Below, one piece after another: positions 15,772-22,918 of a stretch of DNA of 32,110 nucleotides. Both the position numbers and the translations under genes were made by a program. The notes below the pieces were generated by a model. The model was not told the DNA's origin. It did no database searches and was given only the letters and a program-made list of their open reading frames with translations. Origin of the DNA: Brachyspira sp. CAG:484. GTDB lineage: Bacteria > Cyanobacteriota > Vampirovibrionia > Gastranaerophilales > Gastranaerophilaceae. Every line of letters starts with the position of its first letter. Position 1 is the stretch's first letter. Location of the stretch: NCBI GenBank assembly GCA_000431315.1, contig HF989696.1:1-32110 (forward strand), in the 5' to 3' direction.

Positions 15772-16917
15772 CTAATTTTCACATAATATATCCAGAAGAC
15801 ATCTATGAAGCTTTACATTATGAACCCTCAATATATCAGCGCCATGCTCCAGGGCAAGGGTATTCAATGCTAAGGTAAAAGTATCTTTTATATTATTTTC
15901 TGCATCAGGCATATTCAACAGGCTTTTACGCGAAATTCCAAGCAGAAGCCTGCATCCCAAGCCTTTAAATTCTTCAAGCCTTCTTATTATTTCAAAATTC
16001 TGGGCTCTGGATTTTCCAAATCCAATCCCCGGATCAATTATTATACGCTCTGAAGAAATACCTTGAGAAAAAGCATGATTTACTTTTTCTCTTAACCCCA
16101 GATAAATTTCATCAATAAGATTGCCATAGCAGGTATTGTTCTGCATAACATCAGGAGTTCCTTTTGAATGCTGTATTACAATCTTTACCTGCGGATTTGC
16201 AGCAATAACACTGCACATATTCTTATCATAATCAAAGCCTGAAACATCATTAATTATAGAAGCTCCCAGTTTAATACATTCTTGTGCAACTTTTGCACTT
16301 CTGGTATCTATACTTACAGGCACTGAAATTCCTTCTTTTTGAACGAGTTCAAGCACCGGTATAATTTTTTTAAGCTGTATATCCGGTGGAACTGCATTTG
16401 AATACGGTTTTGTAGATTCTGCACCTATATCAATTATATCTGCACCGTCTTTAACCATATCAAGGAGGTGTTTAAAAGCTTTTTCAGCAGTGGTGTATAA
16501 CCCTCCGTCAGAAAACGAATTGTCTGTAACATTCAATATACCCATAATTTCAGGTTTTGTTCGCTGTGTTTGTTTCAGAAAGTCATCGATTTTTCCAGCT
16601 AATTCTTTTAAACCAAAAGGCTGCATTTTAAGCTTTTCGGCTATTTTTCCAAGCTGTGATATACTCCCGCCGAGTATGCAGTCGCTGGTTTCCACCTTCG
16701 CAGTAATTGTTTCCCGATGTGTAGCACAATCTGCACCTACAGAAAGTGCTGTTTGTTTTAGAATATTTGCCTGTGGAATTGAAAGTGAATAGATTTTTAT
16801 ATTCTTATAAGCATATTTCTGTACAGCTCTGTTTATATATGTTCTGTCAAAGCCAACCGAACTAAGTTCCAATGCTAAATCCGCATTACATATTTCTTTT
16901 AAAACAAAATCGTGCAT
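15772..16917 (-). CDS. folP: Dihydropteroate synthase with an N-terminal extension
   Basis: Condenses 6-hydroxymethyl-7,8-dihydropterin pyrophosphate with p-aminobenzoate in folate synthesis; this is the sulfonamide target. The DHPS barrel occupies about residues 120-381: IMGILNVTDNSFSDGG (loop 1), GADIIDIGAESTKP (loop 2), SIDTRSAKVAQECIKLGASIINDVSG, a HSKGTPDVMQ pterin/PPi segment, IIDPGIGFGKS, GISRKSLL and LRVHNV. The roughly 120 residues before it have no recognised motif; family members are commonly 260-300 residues, so this is an extra domain of unknown role. The ATG has no ribosome site; TTGTTT-17-TAAGTT ends 6 nt before it. The start codon also lies in the 3' arm of a terminator-like hairpin. 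No other folate genes are adjacent. Confidence 0.95.
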   Translation of the reverse strand: MHDFVLKEICNADLALELSSVGFDRTYINRAVQKYAYKNIKIYSLSIPQANILKQTALSVGADCATHRETITAKVETSDCILGGSISQLGKIAEKLKMQPFGLKELAGKIDDFLKQTQRTKPEIMGILNVTDNSFSDGGLYTTAEKAFKHLLDMVKDGADIIDIGAESTKPYSNAVPPDIQLKKIIPVLELVQKEGISVPVSIDTRSAKVAQECIKLGASIINDVSGFDYDKNMCSVIAANPQVKIVIQHSKGTPDVMQNNTCYGNLIDEIYLGLREKVNHAFSQGISSERIIIDPGIGFGKSRAQNFEIIRRLEEFKGLGCRLLLGISRKSLLNMPDAENNIKDTFTLALNTLALEHGADILRVHNVKLHRCLLDILCEN

Positions 16918-16939
16918 AAGTTAAACTTAGCACGATTTT
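16906..16939 (-). terminator. Terminator hairpin overlapping the folP start codon
   Basis: On the minus strand AAAATCGTGC plus TAAGT pairs with ACTTA plus GCACGATTTT (plus-strand arms 16906-16915/16917-16921 and 16925-16929/16930-16939), one bulged base, then GTTTTA. It would end transcripts of the upstream gene (stop at 16958). The folP ATG (16917-16915) is in the 3' arm and the T-rich end forms folP codons 4-6. Confidence 0.75.
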
Positions 16940-16952
16940 TATATTTAAACAA
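16924..16952 (-). promoter_or_regulatory. Promoter for leaderless folP mRNA
   Basis: -35 TTGTTT (16952-16947), 17-bp spacer, -10 TAAGTT (16929-16924) with upstream TGC forming an extended -10, ending 6 nt before ATG 16917. Confidence 0.5.
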
Positions 16953-16957
16953 TATTT

Positions 16958-17503
16958 TTATACCAGTTCGTTTTTAAAATTCTTATATCCGTCAGCAAGA
17001 GAGTTCATTTTATCTGCAACTTCAGGGGCATAATGATCAGCTATTTTGGTTGTATTATTATACAAAGTTCCTATACCGGATATTAATACACAGCCTGCAA
17101 GAGCACCGCCGACAATACCGCAGCCGAATTTTACAACTCTGTTATTCAGAATCGGCTTTATATATTTTGAAGTTTTTATCGCTGTAAGTTTATCGAATAA
17201 TTTAGTTTTATAAAGTTTGCAATTAGCTTTGAAACTTGCCCAAAGCCCTTTTGCTTCTTCTACAGGCTTGGCTGTTACTGTAGTTACTTCCCTAACCAGC
17301 TGCTGACCTTCTTTAATCTTTTGTGTTGTTTCAGCAGTCAGCTTGGAAGCATTTCTAGCATTCTTGAACATCTTCAAACCACCGCCGGCAGCACCACCGG
17401 CAACTGCGCCGTCGCGGAGATTTTCTTTCTGCTCATCGTCAAGCTTGCCGGCAGTAAAAGCTGTATTTTGTCTATATAAACTTGTTGGCTGAACTGTTAA
17501 CAT
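16958..17503 (-). CDS. MLTVQP-type glycine-rich membrane protein, 181 residues
   Basis: Starts MLTVQPTSLYRQNTAFTAGK, sharing its first six residues and the following AF(T/G) pattern with the gene just upstream. A glycine/alanine run (GAVAGGAAGGGLKMF) near residue 35, a basic helical middle, and a C-terminal hydrophobic helix with glycines (FGCGIVGGALAGCVLISGIG, near 125-146) suggest membrane association. ATG with AGGA 7 nt upstream; only 9 nt after the stop of the upstream gene, so the two are an operon and probably translationally coupled. The family is not recognised; it appears lineage-specific. Confidence 0.75.
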   Translation of the reverse strand: MLTVQPTSLYRQNTAFTAGKLDDEQKENLRDGAVAGGAAGGGLKMFKNARNASKLTAETTQKIKEGQQLVREVTTVTAKPVEEAKGLWASFKANCKLYKTKLFDKLTAIKTSKYIKPILNNRVVKFGCGIVGGALAGCVLISGIGTLYNNTTKIADHYAPEVADKMNSLADGYKNFKNELV

Positions 17504-17512
17504 TTTAACGTC

Positions 17513-18337
17513 CTATATTGATTCTTTTACTTTTTCAGGCTCAAGGTTTGCTGCAATACCAGTTGAAACACCGGTTGCCAGACCAAGTACATCACCGGTT
17601 GCTTCTTTAACCTGTGCAGGTTTTACATCTCTGACTTTATTAATAAAATCTTTTGTTTCCTGCACCGGACCGCTTTTAACAAATTTTTCATACAATTTCA
17701 CAAGTTTCTTGCCAAAACCTGTCTTTTTAAAGTTTTCAAAAGACTTTTTCATATTTTTAAATAGGTCTGTTGTCTTAAAGTTTTTGTATTCATCTTTAAA
17801 GAAGGTCTTTATTCCCTTCCATAAAGCTTTGAATGGTTTTACAAAATTTTCGCCAAATTTTTTCATAGAAGGTTTATTAAACAGTTTACCAAGGATTTTA
17901 TTAGTTTCATTGAAACCATATTTAACACTGATACCGCTGACCGCAGCTGCACCTACCGTAAAAAATCCGTTCATGAGTTTTTGTGCACCCGCTGGCAGCT
18001 CCTTCTGGACATCTTTAAGATTGTCCATTGTTGCATTTATATTATTTTTTATATCATTCAAATTTGTATCATATTCATCTTTTGGGTCTTTTTTCGGAAT
18101 TACGGCAAGGGCTGTTGTTCCGGCAGGATTTTCCTCATCAAAAACCTCTTCATAATCAACATCAACTATTTCTCTTTCAAATTCATCTTCATAACGTCGG
18201 GATGATTTTGCCAGCGCTTTTTTATCTTCAACAGAAGGCATATTACTCTCTTTTGGAACGAGTATTATTGCAGATTGGCTTCCAAAAGCCTGACCCGAAT
18301 GAATGCGTTGAGAAAAATTTGGTTGAACTGTTAACAT
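17513..18337 (-). CDS. MLTVQP-type hypothetical protein, 274 residues
   Basis: Starts MLTVQPNFSQRIHSGQAFGS. The start at 18337 is chosen over one 30 bases upstream because GGAG lies 8 nt before it and because the downstream gene begins with the same six residues. An acidic segment (about 45-70) is followed by a hydrophobic, glycine-containing stretch (LMNGFFTVGAAAVSGISVKYGF, near 115-140), then a long Lys/Phe-rich helical region (145-225) with repeated F(K/E)xFKK units, and a more neutral C-terminus. This suggests a membrane- or surface-associated helical protein, but no family is recognised. First gene of a two-gene operon driven from 18406-18434. Confidence 0.75.
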   Translation of the reverse strand: MLTVQPNFSQRIHSGQAFGSQSAIILVPKESNMPSVEDKKALAKSSRRYEDEFEREIVDVDYEEVFDEENPAGTTALAVIPKKDPKDEYDTNLNDIKNNINATMDNLKDVQKELPAGAQKLMNGFFTVGAAAVSGISVKYGFNETNKILGKLFNKPSMKKFGENFVKPFKALWKGIKTFFKDEYKNFKTTDLFKNMKKSFENFKKTGFGKKLVKLYEKFVKSGPVQETKDFINKVRDVKPAQVKEATGDVLGLATGVSTGIAANLEPEKVKESI

Positions 18338-18405
18338 ATTTATCACTCCGAGATTAATCTTTTTCAAAAGCTTTAAGGGCTCTCAAAAATTTTTTTTGCG
18401 AAATT

Positions 18406-18434
18406 TATATATTATCTTTAATAATTCTTTACAA
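18406..18434 (-). promoter_or_regulatory. Promoter of the MLTVQP operon
   Basis: -35 TTGTAA (18434-18429), 17-bp spacer, -10 TATATA (18411-18406), leaving a leader of about 60 nt before ATG 18337. Confidence 0.55.
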
Positions 18435-18489
18435 TACACTTCTGCACGAGTTCAGTATGACATATTTTACGTTTTTTGTAAACTGTTTA

Positions 18490-19407
18490 TTAACTTTTTA
18501 TACCCTGGTATGAATTTCTGCGAAGAAGTTCCCTGTCTATTTTATTCAGGCAGTCCAACTTTGCGCCAAGCCAGCGCGGAGCTATTAAATTTTTCTTTAA
18601 GCCGTTGCCTGCAAGTCTGTGAATTGTTGTTTTTTGGGGAAGATATTCCAGAAAATCACAAACAGTATTTACATAATCTTCCTCGGACATAAAATCAATT
18701 TCACCGCGGTCATATATTGATGCAAGTTTTGTATCTTTTAAGGCGCAGAGCATATGAATTTTTACACCGTCAACTTCAAGTTCAGCAAGCTTTTGTGCTG
18801 TCTGCATTATCTCATCATGAGTTTCCCACAGACCAAAAATTACATGTACGCAGACATTAATTCCTTTTTCTTTTGTTTTTTCATATGCTTTCAAAAAACA
18901 GTCAAAGTCATGCCCGCGGTTAATACGTTTAAGAGTTTTGTCATGTATAGATTGCAGCCCGTATTCAATCCAGGTATAGTAATCATCTTTATAATCTGCA
19001 ATAAGATTAAGCTTGTCCTCATCAATACAGTCCGGTCTTGTCCCGATTGAAAGCCCAACTATTTTATCATTACAAAGCGCTGAGTTATAAATCTTTTCAA
19101 GCTCGTTTACCGGCTTGTATGTATTTGAATACGCCTGAAAATAAGACATAAACTTTTCCGCCTTAAAACGGGTGCTTAATGTTTTTATACCTTCTTCAAT
19201 CTGTTCTTCAATAGACAAAAGATTTGAGTGCGCCTGGGAAAAGCTTCCGCCGTCATCACAGAATATACAGCCGCCTTTTGAAATTGTTCCATCGCGGTTT
19301 GGACACGAAAAACCGGCATCAAGAGTTATCTTATAAACCTTGACGCCGAACTTATTTTTCAAATATGCACTATACTGATTATAGCGTTTATCAGTACCGT
19401 TGAACAT
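18490..19407 (-). CDS. YhcC-family (TIGR01212-type) radical SAM protein
   Basis: A 305-residue radical SAM protein of the family represented by E. coli YhcC. The [4Fe-4S] cluster ligands are in the family-typical layout C35-x11-C47-x2-C50 (CPNRDGTISKGGCIFC) rather than the common Cx3Cx2C. Other landmarks are GLSIGTRPDCID, an EYGLQS motif, HDFDCFLKAYEKTKEKGINVCVHVIFGL and a basic C-terminal segment. The reaction is not established to my knowledge; relatives of this fold modify RNA or proteins. The ATG lies 2 nt after the stop of a 55-residue Zn-ribbon gene, with no ribosome site of its own, so translation is likely coupled. No clear terminator follows. Confidence 0.88.
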   Translation of the reverse strand: MFNGTDKRYNQYSAYLKNKFGVKVYKITLDAGFSCPNRDGTISKGGCIFCDDGGSFSQAHSNLLSIEEQIEEGIKTLSTRFKAEKFMSYFQAYSNTYKPVNELEKIYNSALCNDKIVGLSIGTRPDCIDEDKLNLIADYKDDYYTWIEYGLQSIHDKTLKRINRGHDFDCFLKAYEKTKEKGINVCVHVIFGLWETHDEIMQTAQKLAELEVDGVKIHMLCALKDTKLASIYDRGEIDFMSEEDYVNTVCDFLEYLPQKTTIHRLAGNGLKKNLIAPRWLGAKLDCLNKIDRELLRRNSYQGIKS

Positions 19408-19409
19408 TT

Positions 19410-19577
19410 TTATTTATTTTCATCATCTTCCGTAATCGGGTAAACATAGTGTTCACCGCAATTAGGACATACAACTTCCTGCTGTTTGCCATCTTCAAGT
19501 TTTGCTACTTCAAACAAGGTTTTGCAGCCTGATTGAACGCATCTGATTGCCCATGTTGGTCTTATTAATCTTGCCAT
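19410..19577 (-). CDS. 55-residue Zn-ribbon mini-protein
   Basis: A short protein (MARLIRPTWAIRC...) with two cysteine pairs, Cx4C near 13-18 and CPNCG near 37-41, that together make a probable zinc ribbon; the tail is acidic. The start has an AGAGGGA ribosome site and a good promoter at 19611-19639. The stop is 2 nt from the start of the YhcC-type radical SAM gene, so the two form a tight operon and may act together. The cysteine pattern could bind zinc or, less likely, an iron-sulfur cluster. The family is not recognised. Confidence 0.8.
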   Translation of the reverse strand: MARLIRPTWAIRCVQSGCKTLFEVAKLEDGKQQEVVCPNCGEHYVYPITEDDENK

Positions 19578-19610
19578 AATTCCCTCTCTTTACAGTTTAT
19601 CTACAATTTT

Positions 19611-19639
19611 ATATTAGCATTTTTAATGCTTTCTTGCAA
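19611..19639 (-). promoter_or_regulatory. Promoter with internal dyad for the Zn-ribbon/radical SAM operon
   Basis: -35 TTGCAA (19639-19634), 17-bp spacer, -10 TAATAT (19616-19611). An inverted repeat AGCATT-TTT-AATGCT (19616-19630) fills the spacer, where a bound repressor or activator would control access. Confidence 0.6.
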
Positions 19640-19735
19640 GTTATTTTTCTCTTATTGCCTCTAAAGATAATTATTTCGTCCGATTATTTTATAAAAAATA
19701 CAGACTAACATGAACTAGAACAAAGGAGAATTTCA

Positions 19736-20047
19736 ATGAAAAAATACCTCATAGCAATGGCAGTAACTGCGGTATGTGTTGTAGCCATTGCTGACACAAA
19801 AGCACGTATTGAAGAACTTGATGAAATTTCTGCCAACACACCCGCCCAGGTTGAAATGAAAAAGAATGCACCAAAGTCAACAGGAGAAGGTGTACAGGAA
19901 AAAATTGACAATATTCAAACACAAAAACAGCTAGATAATCAAAAATTTGATAATATGATAAATAAGCCAACTACACAAACACCGTCACAAAACGGCAGCA
20001 GCAGTGATAAAAGACCTAGTATACCTACTTTCCCTCAGATGCCGTAA
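19736..20047 (+). CDS. Small exported hypothetical protein, 103 residues
   Basis: MKKYLIAMAVTAVCVVAIA is a short signal peptide; the cysteine is not in a lipobox of the usual form. The mature part is hydrophilic: an acidic helix (ARIEELDEI), a Lys/Gln/Asn-rich stretch, then a low-complexity Pro/Ser/Thr/Asn tail ending PSIPTFPQMP. It is probably periplasmic or surface-exposed. ATG with AAAGGAG 7 nt upstream. Its last 13 bases overlap the end of the convergent gene. The family is not recognised. Confidence 0.75.
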   Translation: MKKYLIAMAVTAVCVVAIADTKARIEELDEISANTPAQVEMKKNAPKSTGEGVQEKIDNIQTQKQLDNQKFDNMINKPTTQTPSQNGSSSDKRPSIPTFPQMP

Positions 20048-20859
20048 ATCATTTCGCCGTAATTATCTTCTCTATTTTGTTTTTCTTCTTCTTTTTCCTG
20101 TAACTTATTTAACGTCGGGGTTGTACTTTCGTAACGGAAGTATGATCCCGATGGTTTTACGTCCTTTTTCTCAATTACCGGATTTACTGTTTTCGGGAAA
20201 AATCGCAAAACTACATTTTGAGCTATAGTTTTGGCAAGAATGTCTTCTGAATATGCTCTAAGATATGAAACCTTTGCATAACTCCGCGCAGAGTTTTCTG
20301 CTGTAAAATTATCATTATTATCACTTATTTTTTTTGTATAACTTCCGCTCCACATAACAAGGTCATTAACCGTATCAATCAGAACTGCATTTGTTTCCAT
20401 AACATAAGGGTAGGAAATATTTAAAGCACTGGAAAGTTCAAGTATTTCCCACACATTTCTTTTTACGCCGGCATTTTCAATAACAACGCTGTTTGACACA
20501 AGCAGTACCGAATTTGCAGAGAATTGACGGGCAATTGCTTTCATTGCAGGAAAGTCGATTACTTCAGTACGTCCGAATTTTTTTAGAGCATTTTCCGTTG
20601 AACTTTTCAATGAAGCATTCTGAGCCAGAGTTTTGCGGACTTCAAAGAGTGCCGGCGAATGAACCTTAGCTCCTGAGTTAAAATATGTTATTAAATCCTG
20701 TGCAACAATCTCTGAAACTTCAGGATAACAGTAATAGTTTTCACATATATTGTTCAGATCTACCGGCAGCACTACCACATTAAAAGTAAGAGCATCTGCA
20801 GGCAATAGTGTCATAAAGCTCCACATTAACCAAAATACTGTCCCGAATATTTTTTTCAT
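20035..20859 (-). CDS. Exported hypothetical protein, 274 residues
   Basis: Signal peptide MKKIFGTVFWLMWSFMTLLP, cleaved near ADA-LTF. The mature domain begins NVVVLPVDLNN and continues SEIVAQDLITYFN, an alpha/beta pattern that loosely recalls periplasmic CsgG/LpoB-like domains (a strand reading VVVLPV, then helix EIVAQDL); this is only a shape resemblance. A Lys/Glu-rich tail follows near 245-265. The start is ATG 20859, six codons inside the longest frame, because an extended -10 TGTTACAAT ends 6 nt before it and the signal peptide begins there. No ribosome site is seen. The function is unknown. Confidence 0.75.
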   Translation of the reverse strand: MKKIFGTVFWLMWSFMTLLPADALTFNVVVLPVDLNNICENYYCYPEVSEIVAQDLITYFNSGAKVHSPALFEVRKTLAQNASLKSSTENALKKFGRTEVIDFPAMKAIARQFSANSVLLVSNSVVIENAGVKRNVWEILELSSALNISYPYVMETNAVLIDTVNDLVMWSGSYTKKISDNNDNFTAENSARSYAKVSYLRAYSEDILAKTIAQNVVLRFFPKTVNPVIEKKDVKPSGSYFRYESTTPTLNKLQEKEEEKQNREDNYGEMIYGI

Positions 20860-20865
20860 ATATTT

Positions 20866-20874
20866 ATTGTAACA
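20866..20874 (-). promoter_or_regulatory. Extended -10 for a leaderless mRNA (gene at 20859)
   Basis: Minus-strand TGTTACAAT (TGn plus TACAAT) ends 6 nt before ATG 20859. No good -35 is seen, as expected for an extended -10 promoter. Confidence 0.45.
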
Positions 20875-20910
20875 CATATTTTTTCATACGACTAACGGAT
20901 TATTTTTTTA

Positions 20911-20949
20911 GTTATATAGAATAAACTTATATAACAGACGGGTTATATA
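20911..20949. promoter_or_regulatory. GTTATATA half-sites between divergent genes
   Basis: GTTATATA (20911-20918) and its complement TATATAAC (20928-20935) form an exact dyad with a 9-bp spacer, and a third GTTATATA lies at 20942-20949. They fill the region just upstream of cytidine deaminase. They could be operator sites, or the -10 region of its promoter (TATAAC at 20930-20935). Confidence 0.35.
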
Positions 20950-20973
20950 CACATGAGGGAAAAGGAGAACCGC

Positions 20974-21357
20974 ATGGATTACAAGGAATTAATGGAAAAA
21001 GCAAAAGAAGCTGCCCAAACAGCTTATGCACCGTATTCAAAGTTTAAAGTCGGAGCCTGTCTGGCAACTCCGGACGGGAAAACTTTCTGCGGATGTAATT
21101 TTGAAAACTCCAGCTTCGGCCTCACTATTTGCGCGGAAAGAAATGCTGTTGGAACAGCAATTGCAAACGGAGAAAGAAAAATTTCTGCTATTGCAATTTA
21201 TTCTCCTAACCTTGAAAACTGTCTTCCTTGCGGAGCTTGCAGACAGGTTCTGCATGAATTTAGAAGCGAAACCGGTATTGATGTTATTACAGAAGCCGGA
21301 GGAGAGCTAAAGATTTACAAACTTGATGAACTTCTGCCCGGAGGTTTTGATTTATAA
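20974..21357 (+). CDS. cdd: Cytidine deaminase
   Basis: Hydrolytic deamination of cytidine and deoxycytidine to uridine and deoxyuridine in pyrimidine salvage. At 127 residues it is the short, homotetrameric type. Motifs: YAPYSKFKVGACL near residue 18, NFENSSFGLTICAERNAV with zinc ligand Cys53 and catalytic Glu55, and PCGACRQVL with zinc ligands Cys86 and Cys89. The start is ATG 20974, six nt after AAAGGAG; an ATG 21 bases upstream has no ribosome site. The stop codon TAA is immediately followed by the ATG of the next gene. Confidence 0.95.
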   Translation: MDYKELMEKAKEAAQTAYAPYSKFKVGACLATPDGKTFCGCNFENSSFGLTICAERNAVGTAIANGERKISAIAIYSPNLENCLPCGACRQVLHEFRSETGIDVITEAGGELKIYKLDELLPGGFDL

Positions 21358-21609
21358 ATGTATTTCATAGAACTTCTTGTGAAATATTTGAAAAAAGACC
21401 GGTTGATGGAAATTCTTGATCAACACGATGAAAAAAATGCACTCAACCCGCTTGAACAAATTCCTGAAGAAGAAAACTATGAAGCGTGCGAACATATTTT
21501 TATGCCTGTTGACAGCACCGGAGAAACCCTTGCTTGTTCTAAATGCGGGCTTGTCGTACAGAAAAAAGATTTAAGGTATAAAAACTTCTTTATGAATAAA
21601 AGTCTTTAG
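21358..21609 (+). CDS. Small Zn-ribbon-like hypothetical protein, 83 residues
   Basis: The ATG directly follows the cdd stop (TAAATG); GGAGG lies 13 nt upstream inside cdd, so translation is probably coupled. The N-terminal half is acidic and helical (KDRLMEILDQHDEKN). The C-terminal half has CEH near residue 44 and CSKCG near 60, which could bind one zinc (Cys, His, Cys, Cys), and ends in a basic-aromatic tail. The role is unknown; the tight link to cdd may be only transcriptional. Its stop overlaps the end of the convergent ctpA by 4 nt. Confidence 0.7.
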   Translation: MYFIELLVKYLKKDRLMEILDQHDEKNALNPLEQIPEEENYEACEHIFMPVDSTGETLACSKCGLVVQKKDLRYKNFFMNKSL

Positions 21610-22838
21610 TTATTATTCTGGCTTAACATTTTGGAAAGAAGAGTTTTTGCAGTCTTAAGCTGAACATCTTCATGGTTTTTCAAATCATTTTCTGTAAATT
21701 TAACTTCTATATCAGGATTTATACCTTTCTTATTAATATCAGCCCCTGATGGTGTAAGATATTTTGCAACAGTGAGATTTAAACCTGTTTCATTAGGAAG
21801 GGGAATAATTTTTTGCACCATACCCTTTCCAAAGGTTTTAGTTCCGAGTAATTTTGCTTTTTTATAATCTTTCAGTGCTCCTGAAAGGATTTCGCTCGCT
21901 GAAGCTGAAGCTCCGTCAACAAGAACTATAACAGGTTTTTCTATGCCAAAATCAGTTTCCTGTGCTTCAATATTATATCTGTAGCCATTTCTTCCTACAA
22001 TACTTACAAGGTTGCCTTTAGGAATAAACAGATTAGCTATAAAGATTGCATTCGGAAGAAGTCCGCCTGTATTTCCTCTTAAATCAAGGATAAGCCCGTC
22101 TGTGTTCTTTGTTTTTTCAAGAGCTTCCAAAAACTCATTCGGAGTAGTTGAACCGATAAAGCTGGAAATCTGGATATAACCTATATTTTTATCAACAGAA
22201 CTCTTTACAGTTTTAATTTTTATTTCTTTACGTACAACTTTTTTAACAAATTTATCTTTGTTTCGCAAAACAGTAATTTGAACAGCAGTATTTTCAGGAC
22301 CTCTTACAAGAGCTGCAACTTCTGCAAGCGAAAGACCATTTATATCCTTTCCGTCAATATCAAGGATTATATCGCCTGCCTGTAAATTTGAAAACTGTGC
22401 AGGAGTTCCGTCCATTACGTTAATAATCTGTGTTTTGCCGGAAATTGTAGAAATATTCACGCCAATACCGGTAATCTTTGAATTTATTGAGGTATTCTGG
22501 TCAGAATACTCTGCCTTATTCATATATCTTGAATACGGGTCATCAAGACTTGCAAGCATAGTATCAACTGCAACTTTCACATCATCATCGTTTTTAATTT
22601 TGCCATGGTAATGCTCTTTCCAGCGGCTCCATGATTGATGGTTCATTGATGAATCATAATAATTAGACTTAACCTCAGACCAGACTTCATCAAACAATTT
22701 TTGAGAAGAAATATATTCTTTATTGACCATCTCATCATTTTCTGTGTAAAGCGGGTTGCTTGAGTGCATTACAAGCAGATTCAAACCAACCAAAACAAAG
22801 ACTGCGGCAATAAAAATATATAGTTCTTTTCTCTTCAT
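21606..22838 (-). CDS. ctpA: C-terminal processing peptidase (S41 family, CtpA/Prc type)
   Basis: A periplasmic serine protease with a Ser-Lys dyad that trims or degrades proteins from their C-terminal ends. A signal anchor (ELYIFIAAVFVLVGLNLLVM, residues 4-23) is followed by a helical region, a PDZ domain (GIGVNIS...AGDIILDIDGKDINGLSLAEVAALVRG, about 105-190) and the S41 domain: GYIQISSF, DGLILDLRGNTGG, DGASASASEILSGAL with catalytic Ser near 312, and GTKTFGKGMVQ with catalytic Lys near 338. At 410 residues it matches CtpA of cyanobacteria and CtpB of Bacillus. The start is ATG 22838, chosen because TTGATT-17-TTAAAT ends 6 nt before it; an ATG at 22853 is the alternative. Neither has a ribosome site. 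Confidence 0.95.
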   Translation of the reverse strand: MKRKELYIFIAAVFVLVGLNLLVMHSSNPLYTENDEMVNKEYISSQKLFDEVWSEVKSNYYDSSMNHQSWSRWKEHYHGKIKNDDDVKVAVDTMLASLDDPYSRYMNKAEYSDQNTSINSKITGIGVNISTISGKTQIINVMDGTPAQFSNLQAGDIILDIDGKDINGLSLAEVAALVRGPENTAVQITVLRNKDKFVKKVVRKEIKIKTVKSSVDKNIGYIQISSFIGSTTPNEFLEALEKTKNTDGLILDLRGNTGGLLPNAIFIANLFIPKGNLVSIVGRNGYRYNIEAQETDFGIEKPVIVLVDGASASASEILSGALKDYKKAKLLGTKTFGKGMVQKIIPLPNETGLNLTVAKYLTPSGADINKKGINPDIEVKFTENDLKNHEDVQLKTAKTLLSKMLSQNNN

Positions 22839-22844
22839 ACGAAT

Positions 22845-22873
22845 ATTTAACATCAAGTCTTTTGTATAATCAA
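22845..22873 (-). promoter_or_regulatory. Promoter for leaderless ctpA mRNA
   Basis: -35 TTGATT (22873-22868), 17-bp spacer, -10 TTAAAT (22850-22845), 6 nt before ATG 22838. Confidence 0.4.
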
Positions 22874-22918
22874 TATACTTTATGATTAACCTATGTAATT
22901 ATTCATAAAAGTTTAGAA

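Noticed and set aside
17709..18357. Overlapping Phe/Ile-rich plus-strand frames of 74-148 residues
   Set aside because: All lie antisense to the Lys/Phe-rich protein at 17513-18337; no start signals.
20035..20859. Assignment of the exported protein to the CsgG or LpoB family
   Set aside because: Only a short strand-helix pattern matches; no diagnostic motif, so no name was given.
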